From Pseudoalteromonas undina (GTDB lineage: Bacteria > Pseudomonadota > Gammaproteobacteria > Enterobacterales > Alteromonadaceae): a DNA stretch of 64,000 bases. The position numbers were made by a program, and so were the translations under genes. This document shows positions 35,816-45,244 of the stretch, in pieces (within the stretch, counting starts at the first letter, position 1; each line of letters begins with the position of its first letter). The DNA lies in assembly GCF_000238275.3 (NCBI RefSeq), contig NZ_AHCF03000002.1:186001-250000 (forward strand), written 5' to 3'. Under the pieces are notes generated by a model that ran no database searches, had not been told where the DNA came from, and saw only the letters and a program-made list of their open reading frames with translations.

Positions 35816-37462
35816 ATGAAAGCCAGTCAGTCTCAGTTTACCAATTACGCTAGTGCCTTATTTTACGCTCTGTGTTTTATGCTATTTGTTATTTTTAATA
35901 GTGGTTTAAATTTAGTTTTACAATATCAAAATAAGCAAACAGGTATAGAACTCGCTAAGCAATTACAGCAGCCACTAGTGAATAAGCAACAACTTTTAAC
36001 AAATACACCTTTTACCCTAGCTCCAGATAAAGTTTCTGTTTATGTTAAGCAGCAAAAGCAATACTTCAGCTCTAATTCAAAAGGGGTTTTGTTATATTCA
36101 TGGCCTCTTTGGTATGCCTACAGTGACCTATTTATAATAATGAATGTGTTTATTTTGGTCATAATTTTTGCTGTTAGGCGCGCTATATTACTCAAAACGA
36201 GAGTAAATAACTCAATGGTATTAAAGCGTAACCAAAGCGATGGCTATAAAAAAGTGTGTTATACGCCTAAAACAATGCCTTCACTATCGGTATTAAAGAC
36301 AGCAGCCAAGGAGCAGAAAACAATTGGCTATAATATATTTGCACTCATTCAATGCGAATGTCATTTTGATATAAATACGGACTTACAAGCGACTCTTAAA
36401 GTATTACTAGCAAAAGATTTTACCAATACGGATGTAATATCCGTTAAGTTATTAACAGCGGGTAATTTTGCTTTTACTCTCAAAGGGGTTAGTGCGATTG
36501 AGAAAGCAAATTGTGCTAAACATTTACATCAATGCATGCTCAACGCAGCCTATATTTTAGCCCCTAGAGTGGCTGACGAGAGTATAAAGTTAGGTGTGTG
36601 TACTTACTACTCGAATGCTGATCAGGTGATGGTGTATCAGCTTGCCAGATCGTCACTCACACTATCAATGCAAAGTAGAGTGAAGCATTATCATCAATTG
36701 GCACTCAATTGCAGTCACCTTAAGGTAGCTGATGAAAACTTGGTCAAGCAGGGAATTGAAAAGCAAAAATTAGCGATTTTATTTCAACCTGTATACGAGT
36801 TGGATAGTGGCATTATTATTAAACATCATGTTTTAATTAAAAGTAGCGATAAGACAAATAAACAACTATTTAATCAAGATTATATAAGTCAGTTTTACAA
36901 TGAGGATGAGGCGCTATTACTAGACCAAGCAGTTGTTATGCAAGTTAAAAAACTGCTGTTAATAGAAAAGTCACCGTCTGTTATTAGTATTAAATTGCAT
37001 CCTAAAAGTTGGTTTAATAGTGAGTTTTGGGGTTGGCTAAGTAAACATATGAGTGAATTGAAAAGCGTGCATACGTTACAGTTTTTGATAAATGAGGCTG
37101 ATTTCTTAAATAACCAAGATCGATTGCAGGCTGCTTTTTCGGCCATAACAGCGCTCAACTTTAATATCGTTATAGATGAGGTCAGAAGTAGTAAAAGTAT
37201 ATTTAACTTCACCCATAATAAGCAAATAGTGGGGCTTAATTTGGCCTATGAACTTGTTCATGGAATAGATCATAATTATTTCCAGCAAAAATCTGTCAGG
37301 GGAATTGTGCATATTGGCAAATTATTGAGTCTGCCAGTGGTGGCCTCAAGTGTAGAAACGTATCAGGAACTGCAATTTTTAAAAGCGATAGGTGTTAGTA
37401 CTGCACAAGGGGGGTATTTTTCTGGATTATTACCCGACTTCACTCAAGTTGCATTTCATTAG
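35816..37462 (+). CDS. csrD: CsrD/MshH-like degenerate GGDEF/EAL membrane protein
   Basis: 548 aa: two membrane segments (about 13-35 and 108-128) around a short periplasmic loop, a divergent GGDEF-like region (about 165-300) without a GGDEF motif, and a degenerate EAL domain (about 315-545). In the EAL domain the catalytic EAL reads HVL (KHHVLIK), the usual DDFG reads DEVR and the NxS motif is lost, so it should not hydrolyse c-di-GMP. CsrD in E. coli promotes decay of the CsrB/C RNAs by RNase E, and MshH is the Vibrio homologue. The position downstream of ssb and towards mreB supports this name. It is shorter than E. coli CsrD (646 aa). Confidence 0.72.
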   Translation: MKASQSQFTNYASALFYALCFMLFVIFNSGLNLVLQYQNKQTGIELAKQLQQPLVNKQQLLTNTPFTLAPDKVSVYVKQQKQYFSSNSKGVLLYSWPLWYAYSDLFIIMNVFILVIIFAVRRAILLKTRVNNSMVLKRNQSDGYKKVCYTPKTMPSLSVLKTAAKEQKTIGYNIFALIQCECHFDINTDLQATLKVLLAKDFTNTDVISVKLLTAGNFAFTLKGVSAIEKANCAKHLHQCMLNAAYILAPRVADESIKLGVCTYYSNADQVMVYQLARSSLTLSMQSRVKHYHQLALNCSHLKVADENLVKQGIEKQKLAILFQPVYELDSGIIIKHHVLIKSSDKTNKQLFNQDYISQFYNEDEALLLDQAVVMQVKKLLLIEKSPSVISIKLHPKSWFNSEFWGWLSKHMSELKSVHTLQFLINEADFLNNQDRLQAAFSAITALNFNIVIDEVRSSKSIFNFTHNKQIVGLNLAYELVHGIDHNYFQQKSVRGIVHIGKLLSLPVVASSVETYQELQFLKAIGVSTAQGGYFSGLLPDFTQVAFH

Positions 37463-37466
37463 CTAA

Positions 37467-38381
37467 TTAAACAAGTCCACGATATTTTAGCCCGTCTAAA
37501 CCTTGCAGCCCACCTGTATGAATTGCAATAATTTTGCTGCCAGAGGGAAAGTAGTCGTTGTTAATGAGCTGCCAAAGTGCATACATCATTTTACCGCTGT
37601 AAATAGGCTCTAGTGGTAACTGATATTGTTGCAACATATACTGGCAAAACTGCCACAGTTCAGAGGTAAAACGACCATAACCGCCATCATGAAACTGTGT
37701 AAGTAATTGCCAATTATTTTGTGATTTAGCTCTAGGGCTAAGGGCTCGTATTTCGTCTCTCAGGTAGTCGGCTTGTTTTAAAACGGCAATACCTAGTAGG
37801 GTGCTTTTATTTGAGCTGCCCTCTATTAAGCCCGCCAAGGTTCCACCACTGCCAGTAGGACAGATTAAGTAGTCGTGCTCTGGTAAACTTTGGGCAAGTT
37901 CTTTACACCCCTCTAAAGCAAATTCGTTAGTGCCTCCTTCAGGCAAAATATACGCATTGGGAAATCGAGCCTGTAATGCCGATAAGTATGCTTTATCATT
38001 TCGTTGTCGGTATTCTAATCGATTAACTGCATGTAATTGCATGCCACATTGCTTTGCAAATTTTAACGTTGGATTATTGAGGTCAAGATCAGGTCCGCGC
38101 ACAATTGCGTGAGTTACTAGGTTAAATTCTTTTCCTGCGGCTGCACACGCGTGAATATGATTCGAAAAAGCGCCACCAAAGGTCAGTAACTCTGTTTTGC
38201 CTTGTTGTTGCATGCGAGCTAAATTGTATTTGAGCTTACGCCATTTATTACCACTAATAACAGGGTGCAATAAATCATCACGCTTAATGTTTAACGTAAT
38301 GTTTTTTTCTGCTAGCAATTTGTTACTAATTGGTTGTAAATAACTATGTTCATTAATATTGAATGGTATTGGCATTATCAC
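37467..38381 (-). CDS. PLP-dependent ACC deaminase / D-cysteine desulfhydrase family protein
   Basis: 304 aa fold type II PLP enzyme. The Schiff-base lysine is K46 in SGNKWRKLK; the following FGGAFSNHIHA stretch binds the cofactor, as does the glycine loop CPTGSGGTLAGL near 178. The family includes 1-aminocyclopropane-1-carboxylate deaminase and D-cysteine desulfhydrase; which substrate is used cannot be decided here. Two start codons (M1, M3) are possible. It is convergent with csrD, four bases apart, with no clear hairpin between. Confidence 0.83.
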   Translation of the reverse strand: MIMPIPFNINEHSYLQPISNKLLAEKNITLNIKRDDLLHPVISGNKWRKLKYNLARMQQQGKTELLTFGGAFSNHIHACAAAGKEFNLVTHAIVRGPDLDLNNPTLKFAKQCGMQLHAVNRLEYRQRNDKAYLSALQARFPNAYILPEGGTNEFALEGCKELAQSLPEHDYLICPTGSGGTLAGLIEGSSNKSTLLGIAVLKQADYLRDEIRALSPRAKSQNNWQLLTQFHDGGYGRFTSELWQFCQYMLQQYQLPLEPIYSGKMMYALWQLINNDYFPSGSKIIAIHTGGLQGLDGLKYRGLV

Positions 38382-38710
38382 TCTTTTTTATTAGTTACAC
38401 GGTGAATGTGCTGCGGAATAACGTTATTTTGACTCAAATTTTATTACTTAAGCAAACTAAAAAATATGAATACGCCGCTAAATTGGTATCTTTTGGGCGT
38501 AAATGGCAGATAAATATCGATGTTGTTAAATAAATTAGCTATTTAGTACAAATGAAACGGTTATTTACTGGCATGAAACGGGATAATAGTTGTAAACTGA
38601 GATAATAAATGAACAAAGCTTGTGTTTTGTGCTTCAAGTACATAGCATAAGGTTTTATTATAAAAAATAATAATAACCAAATAATTGCCGCTTTTTTGGG
38701 ACTGGAATAT
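38382..38710. other. Intergenic region between the PLP enzyme and the SUMF1-type gene
   Basis: 329 AT-rich bases without a supported ORF; it holds divergent promoters. The one clear element is the pair of ATGAAACGG repeats at 38552-38581 next to GATAAT at 38582-38587. Confidence 0.5.
38552..38587 (+). promoter_or_regulatory. Direct repeats ATGAAACGG two helical turns apart, next to a -10-like box
   Basis: ATGAAACGG occurs at 38552-38560 and 38573-38581, exactly 21 bases apart, and GATAAT follows at 38582-38587. Repeats on the same DNA face just upstream of a -10 suggest an activator or response-regulator site for the downstream gene, whose ATG is about 125 bases further on. This is a motif observation only. 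Confidence 0.45.
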
Positions 38711-40708
38711 ATGCGAATTGCTCCTTTATCTCTGTTAATTTCTGCTAGCTTTTTTGCCAGCACAGTATTTGCACAAGATACAACTACTGTAAACAGAATT
38801 GAATCAGAGATTAATACGAAACAAACAGAATACACTCGTTCAACAACGATGCTCGATAAATATTTACAAGAAGAAAATCAGCTTCAAACCCAACTTGAAC
38901 TGCTAAGAGCGCGTTCAACACAACTTGATAAAGAAAAAAATCAAGCGTTAGATGCGATGAATGATATGTACCGACGCTTAATTGATAACCCGTCGCTTGA
39001 TATCACTTCTGCACAATCGCGTTATCAAAAAGCCGTTGTTGATCAAGAACAAAATAAAAATGATATTTCTATGCAATTGGCGGCAATTGCATCCCATCTA
39101 AAAGATATTGAGCAAATTCGCGCTGATAAACATGCACTTCAGAACACCATCGAAAGTTTAAAAGTGCAATACACTACTGCGCGTGTAGAGCGACTGCGCA
39201 ATGAGTTTACCCGCGAGGGAACACTCGAGGTCGATCATACCCTTAATTGTAAGCGTACTGAAACACTCGCTGCATGTGAACAACGCGGCCAGCAGATGGG
39301 GCTGAAAAAAGCCACTAATCGCTTTTTAGATCAAATTTTTGAAAACCTTACAGAAAAACGTCTTGTTGAACCTAAGCGAGACATGTCAGGGGCACAAGTA
39401 CAGATTTTAAGTAGTCACGTCATTAAGAGCGCATTTAGCGGCCAAGGTGATTACAACGTCAATTTAAGCGTTACTATGCGTGGAGATGTAAACAGTAGTC
39501 GTTTATGTCACTTATTAAGTGTAAATAATAGTTTTTGTTCAGAGTATGGTACCCCGCTGACAAATACTTATCAGCCAGCTTATAGCACTACTTTTTCTGA
39601 TAGTCAGTTAACATTCAGCGATAATACGGATAATAAAGCGGTCGCTAAAATAGTTAATAAAAAGCCTAAAGTGGTCGCTGAACAAAAGAAAGATCAGTTA
39701 ATTCAGTTAACTTTGCGTTCTAACGTACATGGTGATGAAGTTTTTATTAACGACATTAGTGTAGGTTCAACTCGCTTAGTAACAAGATTACCGCGTGGTT
39801 TGCATAAATTAGAAATACGCAAAGAGGGCTACATCCCTTATAAAGCACGTATTGACTTAAAAAAGACACGCACGCTTTTTGCTAAGTTAGAAAAAAAGTC
39901 AGAGTCGATTGCTGCACCGACTAAAAAGCGAGAGCAAATAATACAAGCAGATTGTCCTAAGGGAATGGAAGTTGATACGCAGCCACCAACAGTGGATTCG
40001 TCAGCCGTAATAATCCCTGTTGGCACATTTAAAATGGGCGATATTAACGGCAATGGACTGGAAAACGAGCGTCCTGTTGTTGAAAAAACGATTAGTGAAT
40101 CTTTTGTCATGCAAAGTAAAGAAGTCACTGTTGGCGCATTTGAGAAGTTTGTAAACGAGACACAATACAAGACTGAAGCTGAAAAAGGCAAAGGCTGTGC
40201 TTATTATCTAAATGGAGAACCCGTTTGGGAAGCGAGCTTAAATTGGCGAGCTCCAGGGTTTGAGCAAACAAATGATTTTCCAGCTGTGTGTTTGACAAAA
40301 AATGATGCTACGGCTTACGCAGAATGGTTTTCTGATAAAACAGCACAAGTGTATCGTCTGCCAACTGAGGTTGAGTGGGAATATGCTGCGCGTGCAGGTA
40401 CAGATACTGAGTACCCTTGGGGTAACGAAATTGGTAAAAACTTAGCAAACTGTGGTTGGTGTGGTAGCGAATGGTCAAACAAACGCACCGCTCCGGTAGG
40501 GTCTTTTTCTGCAAATGCATTTGGCTTATACGATACAGTGGGCAATGTATGGGAATGGACTAGTAGCACAGAGAATAAAAAAAATGCTGTGGTTCGTGGC
40601 GGCGCATGGAACTTTGCTCCTAGCCTCGCTCGTGCCTCAACGCGTTTAATCCTAGCGCCAGATTTTAGAGCTAATTACATTGGCTTTCGCTTAATGAGCG
40701 AACAATAA
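38711..40708 (+). CDS. Secreted coiled-coil, PEGA and SUMF1-fold protein
   Basis: 665 aa from the ATG at 38711, chosen over an upstream TTG because it places a signal peptide (about 1-20, ending VFAQ) at the N-terminus. A long coiled coil (about 25-165) follows, then a middle region, a PEGA-type domain (about 335-395, with LPRGLHKLEIRKEGY) and a C-terminal formylglycine-generating-enzyme fold (about 425-665; RLPTEVEWEYAARAG, GNVWEW, VVRGGAW, IGFRL). The cysteine pair used by true FGE enzymes after the GGAW stretch is absent, so a binding or structural role is more likely than sulfatase activation. Function is unknown. It lies upstream of mreB with its own terminator. Confidence 0.8.
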   Translation: MRIAPLSLLISASFFASTVFAQDTTTVNRIESEINTKQTEYTRSTTMLDKYLQEENQLQTQLELLRARSTQLDKEKNQALDAMNDMYRRLIDNPSLDITSAQSRYQKAVVDQEQNKNDISMQLAAIASHLKDIEQIRADKHALQNTIESLKVQYTTARVERLRNEFTREGTLEVDHTLNCKRTETLAACEQRGQQMGLKKATNRFLDQIFENLTEKRLVEPKRDMSGAQVQILSSHVIKSAFSGQGDYNVNLSVTMRGDVNSSRLCHLLSVNNSFCSEYGTPLTNTYQPAYSTTFSDSQLTFSDNTDNKAVAKIVNKKPKVVAEQKKDQLIQLTLRSNVHGDEVFINDISVGSTRLVTRLPRGLHKLEIRKEGYIPYKARIDLKKTRTLFAKLEKKSESIAAPTKKREQIIQADCPKGMEVDTQPPTVDSSAVIIPVGTFKMGDINGNGLENERPVVEKTISESFVMQSKEVTVGAFEKFVNETQYKTEAEKGKGCAYYLNGEPVWEASLNWRAPGFEQTNDFPAVCLTKNDATAYAEWFSDKTAQVYRLPTEVEWEYAARAGTDTEYPWGNEIGKNLANCGWCGSEWSNKRTAPVGSFSANAFGLYDTVGNVWEWTSSTENKKNAVVRGGAWNFAPSLARASTRLILAPDFRANYIGFRLMSEQ

Positions 40709-40716
40709 TATTTAAT

Positions 40717-40742
40717 GAGGAAGCACACGCTTCCTCTTTTTA
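40717..40742 (+). terminator. Rho-independent terminator before mreB
   Basis: GAGGAAGC, loop ACAC, GCTTCCTC and a T-run, just after the SUMF1-type gene. Confidence 0.88.
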
Positions 40743-40810
40743 ATGATTACAAAGACGGCTGCGCTTTATATTGCTCATTACATTGAGAATGTTAAAGTAA
40801 GCGCAACTAA

Positions 40811-41886
<1,076 letters not shown>

Positions 41887-41887
<1 letters not shown>

Positions 41888-42729
41888 TGAAATCAATGTT
41901 TGAAAAAACAATCTCTTTGCAACTGCGACTTTTTGTCGCAGTGCTTTTGAGTATCGTATTGATCCTTGGAGATAGATACACTAAGGGCGGTGAGAATATT
42001 CGCACCAGTTTGAATACCTTAGTTAGTCCGCTCATTTATGTTGCCAATCTACCTTACGAAGTATTTAGCTTTAGCGCTAAGAGCTTGCACACCCGCGAAC
42101 AGTTACAAACTGAAAATGAAGCCCTGAAAAAAAAGCAAATATTGCAGAGCGAGCAAATTCAGCAATATGAATTCTTAGCAAAAGAAAATCAAAAATTACG
42201 AGCCTTAATGGGCTCGTCCTCAAAACACACCAATCGTAAAATTATTGCTCAAGTACTTTCTGTTCACTCAAATCCTTATAGCCACCAAGTGGTGATAAAT
42301 CGAGGAACCACCGATGGTTTAAGTGAAAGCCAAGCAGTGATTGATGATATGGGACTTGTGGGGCAGTTGACTAAAGTGGGCTCAACCACTTCAAGAGTAT
42401 TATTAATTACCGATACCACCCATGCTACGCCTGTACGTATTTTACGTAATGACGTGCGAACAGTGGTTGAAGGTATTGGTAAAATTAACGTACTGAAACT
42501 GTCGCATGTGCCGCATAGTTTAGATGTACGTATTGGCGATGTGCTGGTTACCTCTGGCCTTGGTGGTACGTTTCCTGAGGGCTATCCGGTTGCGGTGATT
42601 ACCGAAATAACCCGTGATGAAGGACAACCTTTTGCGCAAGTATTTGCTGAACCTATAGCTCAATTAGACCGAATTCGATTATTAGTCGTGTTATGGCTAA
42701 ATCAGCAGGAGTTGATGGGAGATGATTAA
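41887..42729 (+). CDS. mreC: Rod shape-determining protein MreC
   Basis: Bitopic protein linking MreB to the periplasmic wall synthases. It is 280 aa: a membrane segment (about 12-28), a coiled coil (about 70-112) and a C-terminal beta domain with the conserved GLVGQ near 157 and TSGLGGTFPEGYPV near 220. A second Met four codons in is an alternative start. It overlaps mreD by 8 bases. Confidence 0.96.
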
Positions 42730-43201
42730 TCGCCATATGCTATTAATTGCGTTAAGTATTTTCTTTGCATTGGTAATGGCTTTGATGCCGTTACCCTTTT
42801 CACTTGAACCATTTCGCCCTGACTGGGTGCTGCTGGTACTTATGTACTGGTCTTTGGCTTTACCGCATCGCTTAAACATAGGTACGGCTTGGGTTGTTGG
42901 ATTAGTGATTGATTTAGCGACGGGTTCTTCTTTAGGTGTAAACTCATTAACCTACTCGGTGTGTATTTTTGTTACGGCAAGTAACTTTCAAAAAATTCGC
43001 AATTTTTCATTGTGGCAACAAAGCCTTTTAATTGGCTTATTTTTAACGCTTTATCATTTAATGCAGTTTTGGTTAAATCATTTTTTACTTGGCGTTTATT
43101 TTAGCCCACATTACTTATGGCCTGTATTAACAGGTATGTTGAGTTGGATATGGGTATTTTTATTACTTAGAAAATACCGTAGACACTTTAGGATCAGATA
43201 A
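42722..43201 (+). CDS. mreD: Rod shape-determining protein MreD
   Basis: 159 aa inner-membrane protein of the elongasome, with about five hydrophobic segments. It carries the family motif of RPDW near residue 38 followed by the ALPHR loop and GLVIDLATGSSLG near 60. Overlaps mreC at its start and maf at its stop. Confidence 0.95.
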   Translation: MINRHMLLIALSIFFALVMALMPLPFSLEPFRPDWVLLVLMYWSLALPHRLNIGTAWVVGLVIDLATGSSLGVNSLTYSVCIFVTASNFQKIRNFSLWQQSLLIGLFLTLYHLMQFWLNHFLLGVYFSPHYLWPVLTGMLSWIWVFLLLRKYRRHFRIR

Positions 43202-43770
43202 TGACTTGCGCAGTATATTTAGCCTCCGCGTCTCCCCGCCGTAAAGAGCTTTTAACCCAGTTGGGTATCGAGTTTTCACAATTTAGTGTTGATGCCGATG
43301 AAAGCCAGCTTGCTAACGAACTCCCATATGATTATGTCGAACGTTTAGCGCGTTTAAAGGCACAAATGGGCGTAGAACAAGGATATACCGATCGGCCTGT
43401 TCTAGGTAGTGATACCGTGGTAGTGATGGATAATCAATCATTATGCAAGCCACGAGATAAAGACGACTTTACTCACACCTTAAAACGTTTGTCAGGAAAT
43501 ACTCACCAAGTGTTAACTGCTATCGCTTTTGCCACACCAGAAAAAGTAATGAGTTGTGTTGTCAGTACTGATGTTACTTTTAAAATACTCAATGATGAAG
43601 AAATAGACGCTTACTGGCAAACGGGCGAGCCTCAAGATAAAGCCGGTGGTTATGGTATCCAAGGGTTAGGTGGACGCTTTGTAACGCATATTTCGGGTAG
43701 CTATTTTGCCGTTGTAGGCTTACCTTTATATGAGACAGAACAATTATTACATACATTCTTAAGAGGGTAG
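43201..43770 (+). CDS. maf: Maf-family nucleotide pyrophosphatase (YhdE type)
   Basis: House-cleaning enzyme hydrolysing non-canonical or excess nucleoside triphosphates; the YhdE group prefers dTTP and UTP. It is 189 aa with the substrate loop LASASPRRKELL at 8-19, the catalytic Asp71 in GSDTVV, the KPRDKDD loop near 84 and QDKAGGYGIQG near 145. It sits between mreD and rng, as in E. coli. Confidence 0.95.
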   Translation: MTCAVYLASASPRRKELLTQLGIEFSQFSVDADESQLANELPYDYVERLARLKAQMGVEQGYTDRPVLGSDTVVVMDNQSLCKPRDKDDFTHTLKRLSGNTHQVLTAIAFATPEKVMSCVVSTDVTFKILNDEEIDAYWQTGEPQDKAGGYGIQGLGGRFVTHISGSYFAVVGLPLYETEQLLHTFLRG

Positions 43771-43771
43771 C

Positions 43772-45244
43772 ATGAGTACAGAACTACTGATCAATGTCAC
43801 GCCAAGTGAAAGTCGCGTTGCCCTAATCGAAAACGGTGTATTACAAGAAATTCAGCTAGAGCGTATTGGTAATTTAGGCATAGTAGGCAATATTTACTTA
43901 GGTAAAATAAGTCGCGTGCTACCTGGAATGCAAGCCGCTTTTGTTGATATAGGCTTAGAGAAAGCCGCCTTTTTGCACGCTTCAGATATCGTCAATAGTG
44001 CTTCTATTGTTGAAGGTGTTGACGACGAGCCAATTAAAAAAGTCCAAGATATTCGTGAGCTTGTTCGCCAAGGTCAGTACATTATGGTGCAAGTGGTTAA
44101 AGATCCATTGGGTAGTAAAGGTGCTCGCTTAACCACTGATATTACTATACCGTCACGCTATTTAGTATTTATGCCAGATGCGACGCATGTTGGTGTGAGT
44201 CAACGTATCGAAACGGAAGAGGAACGCGCTAGGCTTAAAAAAATTGTTGCTGAATATGGTGATGAAAACGGTAGCTTTATTGTTAGAACTGCCGCAGAAG
44301 GCGCAAGTGAAGTAGAGCTTCGTCACGATGCTGCATTTTTAAAAAAGCTGTGGGATAAAATAGTTTCTAAGCGCCGTAAAACCAGCAAAGCGAGTATTCT
44401 GCATGAAGATCTTACGCTGGCTTTTAGAACATTACGTGATTACGTGGGCGAAGATATGGAGCGCATTCGTGTTGACTCTAAGCTTACCTATCAAGAGCTT
44501 AAGCTGTTTACTGAAGAATTTGTGCCGTTATTATCACAAGTACTTGAGTATTATCCGGGCGAGCGCCCCATTTTTGATTTATTTGATGTAGAAAGTGAAA
44601 TTCAAAAGGCGTTGCACCGTAAGGTGACTTTAAAGTCTGGCGGGTATCTGATCATAGATCAAACCGAAGCAATGACCACAGTTGATGTTAATACCGGTGC
44701 ATTTGTTGGTCACCGTAACCTTGAAGAAACTATTTTTAATACCAATGTTGAAGCAACCTCTGCTATTGCCCGTCAACTAAGGCTGCGCAATTTGGGCGGT
44801 ATTATTATTATCGACTTTATTGATATGGTGAGCGATGAGCACAAACGCCGGGTAATGCACTCATTAGAGTCGGCGCTCGCTAAAGATCGTGCTAAAGCCA
44901 ATATTAATGGTTTATCGGCATTGGGGCTGGTTGAAATGACCCGCAAGCGAACTCGCGAAAGTTTAGAGCATATACTGTGTGATGTATGTCCTGCATGTTC
45001 AGGGCGAGGCTCTCAAAAAACGGTTGAGACCGTATGCTATGAAATCCTTCGTGAGATAGTACGTGTTAACCGCGCTTATGCAGCTGATAAGTTTGTAGTT
45101 TATGCATCTCCTGCAGTATGTGAAGCGCTATTAAATGACGAATATCATAACCTTGCAGAGTTAGAGTTATTTATTGGTAAGCAAGTTAATATTCAAACAG
45201 AGAGCTTATACAGCCAAGAGCAGTTTGATGTGGTAATGATGTAA
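43772..45244 (+). CDS. rng: Ribonuclease G
   Basis: Endoribonuclease of the RNase E/G family, acting on the 16S rRNA 5' end and some mRNAs. It is 490 aa: an S1 domain in the first 130 residues, the metal-binding aspartates in VDVNTGAFVG and IDFIDM, and the CPAC part of the zinc-link near 408. There is no long C-terminal scaffold, so it is RNase G rather than RNase E. Its stop shares a base with the next start. Confidence 0.96.
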   Translation: MSTELLINVTPSESRVALIENGVLQEIQLERIGNLGIVGNIYLGKISRVLPGMQAAFVDIGLEKAAFLHASDIVNSASIVEGVDDEPIKKVQDIRELVRQGQYIMVQVVKDPLGSKGARLTTDITIPSRYLVFMPDATHVGVSQRIETEEERARLKKIVAEYGDENGSFIVRTAAEGASEVELRHDAAFLKKLWDKIVSKRRKTSKASILHEDLTLAFRTLRDYVGEDMERIRVDSKLTYQELKLFTEEFVPLLSQVLEYYPGERPIFDLFDVESEIQKALHRKVTLKSGGYLIIDQTEAMTTVDVNTGAFVGHRNLEETIFNTNVEATSAIARQLRLRNLGGIIIIDFIDMVSDEHKRRVMHSLESALAKDRAKANINGLSALGLVEMTRKRTRESLEHILCDVCPACSGRGSQKTVETVCYEILREIVRVNRAYAADKFVVYASPAVCEALLNDEYHNLAELELFIGKQVNIQTESLYSQEQFDVVMM

